Below, piece by piece: positions 47,283-56,207 of a DNA stretch of 64,000 nucleotides. Numbering within the stretch: position 1 is the first letter of the stretch; every line of letters begins with the position of its first letter. The stretch lies in contig NZ_SLWL01000004.1 of assembly GCF_004342915.1 (NCBI RefSeq), forward strand, positions 246,132-310,131, written 5' to 3'. The notes beneath the pieces are model-generated. The model ran no database searches. It worked only from the letters and a program-made list of their open reading frames with translations, and was not told the origin of the DNA. The stretch is from Camelimonas lactis (GTDB taxonomy: Bacteria > Pseudomonadota > Alphaproteobacteria > Rhizobiales > Beijerinckiaceae). Both the position numbers and the translations under genes were made by a program.

Positions 47283-48731
47283 TCAGTTTCCTCCCGCGGC
47301 GACAGGCGCCGCTTTCCAGAAGTATCGGCGGAAGCCGCGCTGGTTATCAATGTCTTTCACACGGAACATCATGCGCATGTTGCGCCCGACCTCGAGATCC
47401 TTCTCGTCGACGTCGGTGAAGTCCATCATCCAGCGGCCGCCTTCTTCGAACTGGATCATACCGTAGCAGGCCGGCGGATCAGGCGAATAGGTCAGGCGGT
47501 CGGCGGTGTAGGAGTTGATCCGGCCGGTCTTGTCGGCGAAGGGCTCCGGCTTCTGGGTGTCGACAGCGCCGCAGTTGGGGTTCACGCAGATGCGGCTGAT
47601 CGGATATTGCAGCGTGCCGCACTTCTCGCATTTGCCGCCGGTGAAGCTGGTGACGGCGCCGCGGTTGCGCCACATGGCCGAAAGGGCCGTCAGCTTGTCC
47701 GCCTCGGAGCGCATGCCGCGCTCGATCTCGACCACATCGTTAAAAGCGAGGAACTTGTTGTAATTGGTTTCCTCGCGGCGGCGGGCCAGATGGCCGGAGA
47801 CGCCAAGGCGGCCGGTCTTCTTTTCATTGGCCGGCGTCACCTCGAACAGCATGACGTCGACGCCCTGGCCGAAACCGACGACCAGGATGCGCTCGCCGGC
47901 CTTCGCCTGCTCCAGGGCGTGCACCAGCATCACCAGCGCGTGGGCAGCGCCAGTGTCGCCGCACACGGCCGAGAGATTGTCGCGCACGGCGGCTTCCGGG
48001 ATTCCGGCCTTCTTCGCCATGGCGTTGGCCAGCTTGGGCAGCACGGCCGGCATGACGAAATGGTTGATGTCGGCGGGCGTCAGGCCAGCCTTGTCGAGCG
48101 CCGCCTTGATGGCCGGCGGCACGATGGTCATGTAGCCGGCGTCGCGGATCCAGCGCTCTTCCCAACCATAGTCCGTGCCGGAATCGATGGTGCGGAAGTG
48201 GTCGACGAAATCGGCGGAGCGGGTGGCGGAGGCCAGCAGCTTCGCCACGGGCTCGCCTTCGCCAATCAACAGCGCGGCGGCGCCGTCGCCGGTCTGCATC
48301 TCCAGCGGGCTGGCGGCGTTGGAATCGCGCTTCTCGGCGGCGGCGACCAGGGTCTGGCCACGGCTGTTCAGGGCCTGCAACAGCGCCGTCGTGCCGGCGC
48401 GCTGGGTGCCCGAGATGTCGTTGGAGGCGGTGCTCTCGTCGAGATTGAGGGCGCCCGTCACCACGCCGGCGTTGAGGCGGTCGAGGAAGGGAAAGGTCGT
48501 GGAGGCCAGCGTCACGGCGGTGACGCCGTCGCGGTCATGGCCAACCAGCGCGTCGCGGGCGGCCTCGACAGCCATGGTCACCGGGTCCTCGTCCCAGTTG
48601 GCCATGGCGCGTTCGCCCTTGCCGAGCCCCTTCAGGGCGGCGTTGAACCAGGAGTTGGCGTCCGCGATGACCTTGCGCTGCAGGCGAAGGCGCGGAACGT
48701 ACGCTCCGTAAGACAGAATTCCGAATGTCAT
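47283..48731 (-). CDS. HMG-CoA synthase-like domain fused to DUF35 (zinc ribbon + OB fold)
   Basis: A 482-aa two-domain protein. Residues 1-340 follow the HMG-CoA synthase/ketosynthase III fold (start FGILSYGAYVPRLRLQRK). The site of the catalytic Cys, EFACKAGTA in archaeal enzymes, here reads SGTQRAGTT with Gln110 in place of Cys. The later GDTGAAHALVML and HFVMPAV segments are kept. Residues about 350-482 are a DUF35 domain: a four-Cys zinc ribbon (CEKC...CVNPNC) and an OB fold (RINSYTADRLTYSPDPP, GMIQFEEGGRWMMDF). Such DUF35 proteins hold thiolases and HMG-CoA synthases together and bind CoA. The fusion plus coupled thiolase suggests an acyl-CoA condensing or cleaving complex; with Gln for Cys the synthase half is probably not a standard HMG-CoA synthase. 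The ATG at 48731 follows AGGAGACGTC. Confidence 0.9.
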   Translation of the reverse strand: MTFGILSYGAYVPRLRLQRKVIADANSWFNAALKGLGKGERAMANWDEDPVTMAVEAARDALVGHDRDGVTAVTLASTTFPFLDRLNAGVVTGALNLDESTASNDISGTQRAGTTALLQALNSRGQTLVAAAEKRDSNAASPLEMQTGDGAAALLIGEGEPVAKLLASATRSADFVDHFRTIDSGTDYGWEERWIRDAGYMTIVPPAIKAALDKAGLTPADINHFVMPAVLPKLANAMAKKAGIPEAAVRDNLSAVCGDTGAAHALVMLVHALEQAKAGERILVVGFGQGVDVMLFEVTPANEKKTGRLGVSGHLARRREETNYNKFLAFNDVVEIERGMRSEADKLTALSAMWRNRGAVTSFTGGKCEKCGTLQYPISRICVNPNCGAVDTQKPEPFADKTGRINSYTADRLTYSPDPPACYGMIQFEEGGRWMMDFTDVDEKDLEVGRNMRMMFRVKDIDNQRGFRRYFWKAAPVAAGGN

Positions 48732-48956
48732 GACGTCTCCTGCCGGGCCTGGCGTTCTCGCCAGGGTCATGGAGCGCGTTCGTTCCAGGCGTATCGCAAA
48801 CGCGCCCTGTCTTTTTGATCTTCGGCGTTTTCCCTGATGGAAAACGGCGTCGGCCGGCTCATGGATGAGCATGGCCCGCGTTATTTGCCGGCGCGCCGGA
48901 AATCATCCCGGCGCGCCATATTCCCTCTGGCGCGGCGTTGGCGCCAGAAGCAACGG

Positions 48957-49871
48957 TCAGACCGGATCCCAGCCGAAGATGTCGGCGGAGCGGTCGAGCG
49001 GGTAGAACGACGACTTCAGCGCCGGCAGGGCGTGCTCGGCGATGGAGTGGGCCGTCCAGCCCTCCGAGCGCTGCATGCCGCGCAGCGGGCGCGACTGGCC
49101 CATCAGGAAGATTTCGTTCATGCGCACGGCGAAGATCTGGCCGGTGACGTCCTTCGCGAGCTGGTCGCTGGCGAGGAAGACGGCGAGCGGGGCGATCTTC
49201 TCCGGGCCCATCTGCTTCATGCGCTCGACGCGCTGGCGCTCGGCCTCGGTCTCCGCCGGAATGGTGCCGATCAGACGGCTCCAGGCGAACGGCGACACGC
49301 AGTTGGAGCGCACGTTGTAGCGCGCCATGTCGAGGGCGATGGACTTGGAGAGGCCAACGATGCCGAGCTTGGCGGCGGCGTAGTTGGACTGGCCGAAGTT
49401 GCCGATCAGGCCCGAGGTCGAGGTGAAGTGAACGAAATTGCCGCTGTTCTGCTGGCGGAAGTACTGGGCGGCGGCGCGCGAGGTGTAGAACGAGCCGAGC
49501 AGGTGCACCTTAACGACCGACTCAAAGTCGTGGACGCTCATCTTGTGGAAGATGCGATCACGCAGGATGCCGGCGTTGTTGATGACCGAGTCGATGCGGC
49601 CCCACTTGTCGACGGCGTCCTGCACCATCTTCTCGGCCTCGCCAGGCTCGGCGACCGAGCCGCCGTTGACGATGGCCTCGCCACCAGCGGAGCGGATGAT
49701 GTCAACGACTTCCGCGGCCGGGCCCGCATCGGCGCCCTCGCCTTCCGGATCGGCGCCGAGGTCATTCACCACGACCTTCGCGCCTTCTTTCGCCGCCAGA
49801 ATGGCGATCTCACGACCAATGCCGCGGCCGGCGCCGGTAACCAGGACGACCTTACCGTCAAGACAACCCAT
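48957..49871 (-). CDS. SDR family 3-hydroxyacyl-CoA dehydrogenase-like protein
   Basis: A 304-aa SDR related to the dehydrogenase part of peroxisomal multifunctional enzyme 2 (HSD17B4). TGAGRGIGR (12-20), NNAG (98-101), catalytic Ser (STSG, 151-154), Tyr164 and Lys168 (YAAAK) are all present, unlike the SDR at the start of the window. The long C-terminus matches the same subfamily. It probably oxidises 3-hydroxyacyl-CoA, working with the thiolase and DUF35 fusion 225 bases downstream. The ATG at 49871 is preceded by CGAGGAGAAGCGCTC. A perfect TGCGAAA-N5-TTTCGCA palindrome lies 164 bases upstream. Confidence 0.93.
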   Translation of the reverse strand: MGCLDGKVVLVTGAGRGIGREIAILAAKEGAKVVVNDLGADPEGEGADAGPAAEVVDIIRSAGGEAIVNGGSVAEPGEAEKMVQDAVDKWGRIDSVINNAGILRDRIFHKMSVHDFESVVKVHLLGSFYTSRAAAQYFRQQNSGNFVHFTSTSGLIGNFGQSNYAAAKLGIVGLSKSIALDMARYNVRSNCVSPFAWSRLIGTIPAETEAERQRVERMKQMGPEKIAPLAVFLASDQLAKDVTGQIFAVRMNEIFLMGQSRPLRGMQRSEGWTAHSIAEHALPALKSSFYPLDRSADIFGWDPV

Positions 49872-50034
49872 GAGCGCTTCTCCTCGTGAATGCTGATGAC
49901 TTTCGCCAGGCATGTGTCCCAAAACGCCGATATCCCAAACACCCGGAACCCAAAACGCATGCAGGCGCGAACAGGGGCGCTTGTGCGCCACGCTGGACAT
50001 TCATTGGCATGGGAGAAAGAAGCAAGTCAACGCA

Positions 50035-50053
50035 TGCGAAATCGAGTTTCGCA
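50035..50053. promoter_or_regulatory. Candidate acyl-CoA operator, copy 2
   Basis: Perfect palindrome TGCGAAA-TCGAG-TTTCGCA in the 481-base gap between the divergent SDR and HI0933-type genes. A separate GC hairpin (CCGCCCC-GCA-GGGGCGG, 50072-50088) lies beside it. Nothing else is seen in the gap. Confidence 0.6.
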
Positions 50054-50352
50054 ATTGTATGACGCATGGCTCCGCCCCGCAGGGGCGGCAGGCGCCATGC
50101 GCCCACGCCTCCGGCGCCCGCCGCCGCGCGTCCCCAGACCGGAAAACGCGGTTTTTACAGCGGCTTGACGGGTTGCCCGATCCAGCCCCACCGGCCGTGA
50201 AGAACCACGGTGGCGCTGGCCACCGTCGCGGCTGATGACAATCCGGATGCGCCTTTCATCAGCCAGCGGGCGTCGCCCTGACGGTTCAGTTCGGGCTGAT
50301 CATACCCTATACGGAGCAACGCCGCCCCCCCGCCGGCGCGAAGGACCCCGCC

Positions 50353-51669
50353 TTGACCGCTTCCGCCCCGCCCCCGCACGCCCGCCCCCCGGAAACCCCT
50401 CTGACCATGGACGCCGTGCAGGCAGACGTTCTGGTGATTGGCGCCGGCGCCGCCGGCATGATGTGCGCCATCGAGGCGGCTAAACGCGGCCGGCGCGTGC
50501 TGGTCATCGACCACGCGGCGCGGCCTGGCGAGAAAATCCGCATCTCCGGCGGCGGGCGCTGCAATTTCACCAACGTCAACGCGGCGCCGAAGAATTATCT
50601 GTCGCAGAATCCCTCCTTCTGCATTTCCGCCCTGCGCCGCTACGGCTGGCGGAACTTCGTGCGGCTGGTCGACGAGGCCGGCGTCGCCTGGCATGAAAAG
50701 ACCCTGGGGCAACTGTTTTGTGACGGCTCCGCCACGCAGATCGTTGATCTGCTGACCGGCCGCCTGCGCCAGCACGGCGCCCGCCTGATGCTGGCCACCG
50801 CCGCCAGCGACATCCGCCACACCGCGGACGGCTTCACCGTGCGGCTGTCGCCGGCCGCGAAAGTCGCCGGCAAGGCCGCCCAGGGCGGCGGCGCGGCGTC
50901 CGGGTCGGCCGCCCCGGTTCAGTTCAGTTGCGCGTCGCTGGTGATCGCCAGCGGCGGCAAATCGATTCCGAAGATGGGCGCGACCGGCTTCGCCTTCGAG
51001 GTGGCGGCGCAGTTTGGGCTGAATGTGATCGCGCCACGCCCTGGCCTCGTGCCCTTCACCCTGGCGCCGGAGCAGCTGGCGATGCTGGCGCCTCTGGCCG
51101 GCGTGGCGGTGGACGCGGTGGTGAGCCACACGTCGCCAGCGGGGCGCAAGACCAGCTTCGCCGAGGCGCTGCTGTTCACGCACCGGGGCCTGAGCGGGCC
51201 AGCCATCCTGCAAATCTCGTCGTACTGGCGTGAGGGCGACGCCATCACGCTGTCGCTGGCGCCAGGCGTCGATGTGTTCGCCGCGCTGAAAGCGGCGCGC
51301 GCCGCCAACGGTCGTCAGGCCCCGCAAACCGCCCTGGCCGAATTCCTCCCCCGACGGCTCGCCCAGGCGATCGTCGAGATGCAACCGGGCCCGGAGCGGC
51401 TGGCTGATTGCAGCGACAAACACCTGCGGGCGCTCGACGCGGCGGTGAACGCCTGGAGCATCCGGCCCAATGGCACGGAAGGCTACCGCACGGCGGAAGT
51501 GATGCTCGGCGGCGTCGACACCAGCGAACTGGACCAGAAGACCATGGCGGTGAAAGCCGTTCCCGGCCTGTATTTCATCGGCGAGGCGGTGGACGTCACC
51601 GGCTGGCTCGGCGGTTACAATTTCCAGTGGGCCTGGGCCTCGGGCTGGTGCGCCGGCCAGGCGGCGTGA
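50353..51669 (+). CDS. HI0933/YhiN-family flavoprotein
   Basis: A 438-aa FAD-dependent protein of the HI0933 family (aminoacetone oxidase-like / NAD(P)/FAD oxidoreductase). Dinucleotide motif DVLVIGAGAAGMMCAIEAAKRG, then GGGRCNFTN and the C-terminal GLYFIGEAVDVTGWLGGYNFQ, all diagnostic. Start uncertain: TTG at 50353 has AAGGA eight bases before it, while ATG at 50407 (MDAVQADVLV, 420 aa) begins right at the FAD motif but has a weaker ribosome site. Physiological role unclear; some members reduce tRNA or oxidise amines. Confidence 0.92.
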   Translation: MTASAPPPHARPPETPLTMDAVQADVLVIGAGAAGMMCAIEAAKRGRRVLVIDHAARPGEKIRISGGGRCNFTNVNAAPKNYLSQNPSFCISALRRYGWRNFVRLVDEAGVAWHEKTLGQLFCDGSATQIVDLLTGRLRQHGARLMLATAASDIRHTADGFTVRLSPAAKVAGKAAQGGGAASGSAAPVQFSCASLVIASGGKSIPKMGATGFAFEVAAQFGLNVIAPRPGLVPFTLAPEQLAMLAPLAGVAVDAVVSHTSPAGRKTSFAEALLFTHRGLSGPAILQISSYWREGDAITLSLAPGVDVFAALKAARAANGRQAPQTALAEFLPRRLAQAIVEMQPGPERLADCSDKHLRALDAAVNAWSIRPNGTEGYRTAEVMLGGVDTSELDQKTMAVKAVPGLYFIGEAVDVTGWLGGYNFQWAWASGWCAGQAA

Positions 51670-52019
51670 CAAGCGGCGTGACAAGCGCCTGGGATGTGAC
51701 GAGATCAACCCTGACCTGATCGACAGAAATACCTGCATCGATCACAGGTTACGGCAGCCCGGGCGCGACATCCCGCAGGCGCCTGTTAAATTTCCGACAA
51801 CGAAAAACCGCTCACCCGGCGCTTCCTGTTTTCCTTATTTTCAACAAATATCGAAGCATAAATCATGCGCATGTGAGAGTTTTACATAAACAAATTAAAT
51901 ATTACAACAATCAACACCGAAATCCCAGACATCCAGAATCTGCATCAACACTCCGGAAACCACACCTGAGTCAAAATCGCCTGCGAAAGTGATTCGCACA
52001 CCGACGACGGGAGACCTTT
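51670..52019. other. AT-rich intergenic region before the lytic transglycosylase gene
   Basis: 350 bases without a gene. The first 24 bases repeat the end of the preceding gene (GCGGCGTGACAA twice, doubling the stop codon). 51790-51960 is strongly AT-rich and probably holds the promoter of the next gene. A TGCGAA-N5-TTCGCA inverted repeat (51982-51998) lies close to the start codon, with spacing different from the acyl-CoA operators. Confidence 0.45.
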
Positions 52020-53213
52020 ATGAAGCGCGCCGCCGCCCTGCTGGCCACGACCCTCGCCGCCTCCACCCTCGCTGGCGTTGGCGCCGCCTCGGCCAGCTAC
52101 CAGTCGTGCGTGGCGGGCCTCAAAAGCCAGCTGGTTTCAGCAGGCATCGACTCCAGCCTCGTCAACGCCGCCCTCAACCAGTCCACGCCTGACGAGAAGG
52201 TGCTGCGGCTCTCCAAGGTGCAGCCCGAGTTCAAGACGCCGATCTGGGATTATCTGGGCTTTCTCGTTGACGAGCAGCGCGTCGAGGAAGGCCGGGCGAT
52301 GATGCGCAAATACGCCAACGCCCTCGCCGCGGCTGAAAAGCGCTTCGGCGTCGACCGTTATTACATCGCCGGCGTCTGGGGCGTCGAAACCGATTTCGGC
52401 CGCGAAACCGGCTCCAGCTATCTGCCGCACGCCCTGGCCACCCTGGTGTGCGAGGGCGGCAAGCGCACCAACTTCTGGCGCACGGAACTCACCGCCGCCC
52501 TCAAGCTGGTGCAGCGCGGCGATCTGAAGCTGGACGAACTGTATGGCTCATGGGCCGGCGCGTTTGGCCAGACCCAGTTCATTCCCACCACCTACCAGCG
52601 CCTCGCCGTGGACATGGACGGCGACGGACGGCGCGACCTGGTGAAGTCCGCCGCTGACGCGCTCGGCTCCACCGCCAATTATCTGCGCGCCTCCGGCTGG
52701 CGCACCGGCCAGCCGGTGATGGCCGAAGTCATCCTGCCAGCGGGTTACAGCGGCCCGACCGGCCGCACCAATCGCGTGCCGGTTTCCCGCTACGCCGCCC
52801 TTGGGGTGAAGCGCGTCGACGGCCGGGCAATCTCCGGCGACCTGCCTGCCGGCCTGCTGCTGCCGGCCGGCCGCAACGGCCCCGCCTTCCTCGTCTACAA
52901 GAACTTTGACGCCATCTACGCCTATAACCGCGCCGAGTCCTACGCGCTGGCCATCTCTTATCTGGCCCAGCGCATGGCCGGCGGGCAGCGCCTCGCCGGC
53001 CAGTGGCCGACGGACGATCCGGGCCTGTCGCGGGCACAGCGCCTGCACCTGCAGCAGTTGCTGGTGGCGAAGGGGTTTGACATCGGCGGCCCGGCTGACG
53101 GCAAGATCGGCCCTGCCTCCCGCTCCGCCATCGCCCAGGTGGAGCGTCAGCTCGGCATGCCGGAAACCGGCCGCGCCGGCATGAAGGTCTACCGGGCGCT
53201 CGGCGGCCGCTAA
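52020..53213 (+). CDS. Lytic murein transglycosylase B-type with peptidoglycan-binding domain
   Basis: A 397-aa periplasmic enzyme that cleaves glycan strands to 1,6-anhydromuropeptides. Signal peptide 1-26 (ASAS), no lipobox. The SLT_2 (MltB-like) domain runs from about 30 to 325, with catalytic Glu123 in GVWGVETDFG and the conserved YGSWAGAFGQTQFIPTTY. A C-terminal peptidoglycan-binding module spans about 335-395 (LQQLLVAKGFDIGGPADGKIG region). The ATG at 52020 follows GGGAGACCTTT. Confidence 0.94.
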   Translation: MKRAAALLATTLAASTLAGVGAASASYQSCVAGLKSQLVSAGIDSSLVNAALNQSTPDEKVLRLSKVQPEFKTPIWDYLGFLVDEQRVEEGRAMMRKYANALAAAEKRFGVDRYYIAGVWGVETDFGRETGSSYLPHALATLVCEGGKRTNFWRTELTAALKLVQRGDLKLDELYGSWAGAFGQTQFIPTTYQRLAVDMDGDGRRDLVKSAADALGSTANYLRASGWRTGQPVMAEVILPAGYSGPTGRTNRVPVSRYAALGVKRVDGRAISGDLPAGLLLPAGRNGPAFLVYKNFDAIYAYNRAESYALAISYLAQRMAGGQRLAGQWPTDDPGLSRAQRLHLQQLLVAKGFDIGGPADGKIGPASRSAIAQVERQLGMPETGRAGMKVYRALGGR

Positions 53214-53503
53214 CACGCCTTTCGCGCCTCCCTGCCGGCAAAGCCGCGGCGGCTTCGCTGGAACCACCCTACAGGGCGCCCCTCCAGGGATGCCCTGGAT
53301 GCTCCATGTCCAGCCACGTCTTCAGATGGATGAGTTTGAAGCCCGCGCTGGTCTTCAGCCCGTCCCGGCATGCGGTCGAAGCCGGCGCGGGCGAACGGCA
53401 GCGCGCGCCCGGCGCGCCGCCACAAGATCGTTTCCCGCCTTGTTCCGCCGCCAGCGCCCCACAATGCTGCAGAAGCCTGACAGCAGAACCGGCGGCAATG
53501 CGC

Positions 53504-55042
53504 TCAGACCGCGCGGCCGGCGTTCTGCCAGTAGGGCTCGCGCAGCTTGCGCTTGAAGATCTTGCCGCTGTCTTCACGCGGCAGGTCCTCGCGAATCTCG
53601 ATGCGCTTCGGCGCCTTGTAGTCGGCGATATGCTTGCGCAACTCGGCCCGCAACGCCTCCGGGTCGAGCGTGCGCCCTTCCAGCGGCTGCACCAGCGCCA
53701 GCAGCGCCTCGCCCATTTCCGCATCCGGCACGCCGAAGACGGCGCAGTCGCGCACGCCGTCGAGCGACGCCAGCACGGATTCGATCTCCGCCGGATAGAT
53801 ATTGACGCCGCCGGAGATCACCATGTCGCGGATGCGGTCGCAGATATAGAGATAGCCGTCGTTGTCGAAATAGCCGACGTCGCCGCAGGTGATCAGCCCT
53901 TTGCGGTCGATCTCGGCCCGCTTCTCCGGCAGGTTGTGGTAGGTGAAATCCGGGTAGAAGCCGATGCGCATGAAGATCTCGCCGCGCTCGCCGGCGGGCA
54001 GCGCATTGCCGTTCTCATCCTGCACCTCGACGATGGAGCCCGGAATCGGCTTGCCGACCGTGCCCTTGTGGGCCAGCCATTCCTTGCTGTCACAGAACAC
54101 CACCGGCCCTGATTCCGTGCCGCCGTAGTATTCGTGGACGATGGGGCCAAACCAGCCGATCACCGCCTCCTTCACGTCCGGCGGGCACGGGGCGCCGGCG
54201 TGAATGACGAATTTCAGCGACGAGACGTCGTACTTCGCCCGCACCTCCGCCGGCAGCTTGAGCATGCGCACGAACATGGTGGGCACCAGCCACAGGTGCG
54301 TGAGCTTTTCGCGGTCAATCAGCGCCAGCAACTGCTCGGGATCGAACTTCGGCAGGCAGACAAACAGCTCGGCAAGGCGCACGGCGCGCAGCGAGAAGGC
54401 GTTCGGCGCGCTGTGATACATCGGCGCGGCGACGGCGGTGCGCATGCCCTGCTGCAGGCCATAGACCAGATCGCGCATCTGCTCGACCCTGAGGCGGTCT
54501 TCCGCGCTGGCCGGACGGCGGCGCACGCCCTTGGGGTGGCCGGTGGTGCCGGAGGTATAAATCATGCTGTCGGCGGCCGGGGCGGGCGGGCCTTCCTGCG
54601 GCGCGTGCCGCGCCAGCAGTTCGTCCCACACCAGGGCGCCGGGCGTCGGGGCCAGCAGCTCCGCCGGCACGCGGCAGGCGGCGGCGATCTCCGGCGTGGT
54701 CGGAACCTGGATCACCGTGACGCCATCCGGCACGGCGTCGTCGAGGCCGCGCAACAGATCGGCGTGGGCGACCAGCACGCGGGCGCCGCAATCCTCGAGG
54801 ATGTAGCGCACCTCCTCGGACTTGAAGTGCCAGTTCACCGGCACGGCGTAGGCGCCAAGACGCTGGGCGCCAAGGCTGGCTTCAAGGAAGGGCGCGTCAT
54901 TGCGCATCAGCACCGCGACGCAATCGCCGTTGCCGACGCCGAGCGTCGCGAATGCGCTGGCGGCGCGCCGCAGGCGCTCATCAAAGGTCGCCGCGTCATG
55001 GATGACGCCGCCGCTTACAATGCCGTTCGTCAGGCCGGTCAT
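53504..55042 (-). CDS. AMP-forming acyl-CoA synthetase
   Basis: A 512-aa ANL-superfamily ligase. IYTSGTTGHPKGV (about 162-174), YYGGTESGPV, GDVGYFDNDGYLYICDRIRDMVISGGVNIYPAEIE and the catalytic Lys in PREDSGKIFKRKLRE are complete. It activates a carboxylate, probably a medium-chain, branched or ring-containing acid, to its CoA ester. Start ATG at 55042 after GACAGGAAACAC; in-frame sequence upstream is non-homologous. Divergent from an enoyl-CoA hydratase gene, with the shared palindrome in between. Confidence 0.93.
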   Translation of the reverse strand: MTGLTNGIVSGGVIHDAATFDERLRRAASAFATLGVGNGDCVAVLMRNDAPFLEASLGAQRLGAYAVPVNWHFKSEEVRYILEDCGARVLVAHADLLRGLDDAVPDGVTVIQVPTTPEIAAACRVPAELLAPTPGALVWDELLARHAPQEGPPAPAADSMIYTSGTTGHPKGVRRRPASAEDRLRVEQMRDLVYGLQQGMRTAVAAPMYHSAPNAFSLRAVRLAELFVCLPKFDPEQLLALIDREKLTHLWLVPTMFVRMLKLPAEVRAKYDVSSLKFVIHAGAPCPPDVKEAVIGWFGPIVHEYYGGTESGPVVFCDSKEWLAHKGTVGKPIPGSIVEVQDENGNALPAGERGEIFMRIGFYPDFTYHNLPEKRAEIDRKGLITCGDVGYFDNDGYLYICDRIRDMVISGGVNIYPAEIESVLASLDGVRDCAVFGVPDAEMGEALLALVQPLEGRTLDPEALRAELRKHIADYKAPKRIEIREDLPREDSGKIFKRKLREPYWQNAGRAV

Positions 55043-55185
55043 GTGTTTCCTGTCCCATCCCATCGTACAGCGCGCGCCCGAAGCCCCAGGGCGGCGCCTC
55101 TCCTGCGACCTGGCCCGTTGTCCGCGCGGACAATTCGCCCGCCAGAAAACGCCCCAGGGGCGGTCGCTTGCGCTTTCATTCGCAA

Positions 55186-55204
55186 TGCGAAATAAAGTTT
55201 CGCA
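55186..55204. promoter_or_regulatory. Candidate acyl-CoA operator, copy 3
   Basis: Perfect palindrome TGCGAAA-TAAAG-TTTCGCA, with an extra overlapping TTCGCA-A-TGCGAA immediately to the left. It sits in the middle of the 314-base gap between divergent ligase and enoyl-CoA hydratase genes. Confidence 0.6.
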
Positions 55205-55356
55205 AAGTCGGTGGCGCACTTTAGCCAAACCAGCCTGAATGTGGAGAGGGGTTTTCTGGCCCTGCCATTCCGTCAGGACATGACGGAACCTGATGCGGCG
55301 CGCAACGACGCAGACAAGGCGAGACATGGGCCGACGCGGCCCCAACGGAGGACGTC

Positions 55357-56145
55357 ATGGGAGATGCGGTTCAGCAGGATGCGGTGCTCGTGGAACGCCG
55401 GGGGCATATCGCCATCGTGCGACTCAATCGCGAGGAAAGCCGCAACGCCCTGCAGCCAGCGATCAAGGCTGGCCTGCAAACCCACATCCCCGCCCTGATG
55501 GCTGACCCCACCGTGCGCGCGCTGGTGCTGACCGGCACGGGCAAGGCGTTCTGCGCCGGCGGCGACATCCGCGACATGCAGGAGCGCGGCGGCCCGGCGA
55601 TCCGCGCCCGTCTGCAGCGCTCCCATTCCTGGGCCGAACGCCTGCTGGCCGGCGAGAAGCCGGTGATCGCCGCCGTCAACGGCGCGGCGGCGGGCGCCGG
55701 CCTGTCGCTGGCGCTGCTGTGCGATATTGTGCTGTCGTCGGACACGGCCTTCTTCAAGGCGGGTTTCCCCGGCCTCGGCGCCGTGCCTGATCTGGGGCTG
55801 GCCCTGACCCTGCCGCGCGCTGTCGGCCAGGCCCGGGCGCGCGACCTGCTGCTGACCAACCGCCGGGTCGAGCCCGACGAAGCGATGGCGATGGGCATCG
55901 TTTCGCGCGTCATTCCCGATGGCAAGGTGCTGGAAGAGGCCATCAGCCTGGCGGAAGAGCTGGCGGAGGGGCCCGCCGTGTCGCTGGGCCTGACCAAGAC
56001 CATGCTCAACAACGCCTACAGCCACATCGACGACTTCCTGGCCTTTGAGGCCATGGCCCAGGCGATCGCCTTCGACAGCAAGGAATTCGCCGAGGGCGTC
56101 AGCGCCTTCCTGGAGAAGCGCAAGGCGCGGTTCTCCGAAGTCTGA
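55357..56145 (+). CDS. Enoyl-CoA hydratase/isomerase
   Basis: A 262-aa crotonase-fold enzyme. The oxyanion-hole segments AFCAGGDIRDM (65-74) and AAVNGAAAGAGLSLALLCDI (105-124) are present. The usual two catalytic Glu residues are not; FPGLGAVPDLG carries Asp145, as in PaaG-type isomerases, so double-bond isomerisation is as likely as hydration. First gene of a run of acyl-CoA genes on the plus strand. The ATG at 55357 has GGAGGACGTC upstream. Confidence 0.92.
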   Translation: MGDAVQQDAVLVERRGHIAIVRLNREESRNALQPAIKAGLQTHIPALMADPTVRALVLTGTGKAFCAGGDIRDMQERGGPAIRARLQRSHSWAERLLAGEKPVIAAVNGAAAGAGLSLALLCDIVLSSDTAFFKAGFPGLGAVPDLGLALTLPRAVGQARARDLLLTNRRVEPDEAMAMGIVSRVIPDGKVLEEAISLAEELAEGPAVSLGLTKTMLNNAYSHIDDFLAFEAMAQAIAFDSKEFAEGVSAFLEKRKARFSEV

Positions 56146-56152
56146 CCAACAC

Positions 56153-56175
56153 GGGCGCCGGCCGCGCCGGCGCCC
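56153..56175. terminator. Perfect GC hairpin between hydratase and dehydrogenase genes
   Basis: GGGCGCCGGC-CGC-GCCGGCGCCC, a 10-bp stem with a 3-base loop, starting eight bases after the hydratase stop and 33 bases before the next start. No T-run follows, so it may stabilise or attenuate the mRNA rather than end it. Confidence 0.5.
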
Positions 56176-56207
56176 CAGAAGCACGCGGCGGGATCGGGGA
56201 GGACGGC

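Noticed and set aside
51661..51684. Direct 12-base repeat as an attachment site
   Set aside because: It is just a duplication of the last codons and stop of the flavoprotein gene, with no integrase or mobile genes nearby.
51982..51998. TGCGAA-N5-TTCGCA near the transglycosylase start as a fourth acyl-CoA operator
   Set aside because: The half-sites are two bases closer together than in the three operator copies, and the downstream gene is unrelated to acyl-CoA metabolism.
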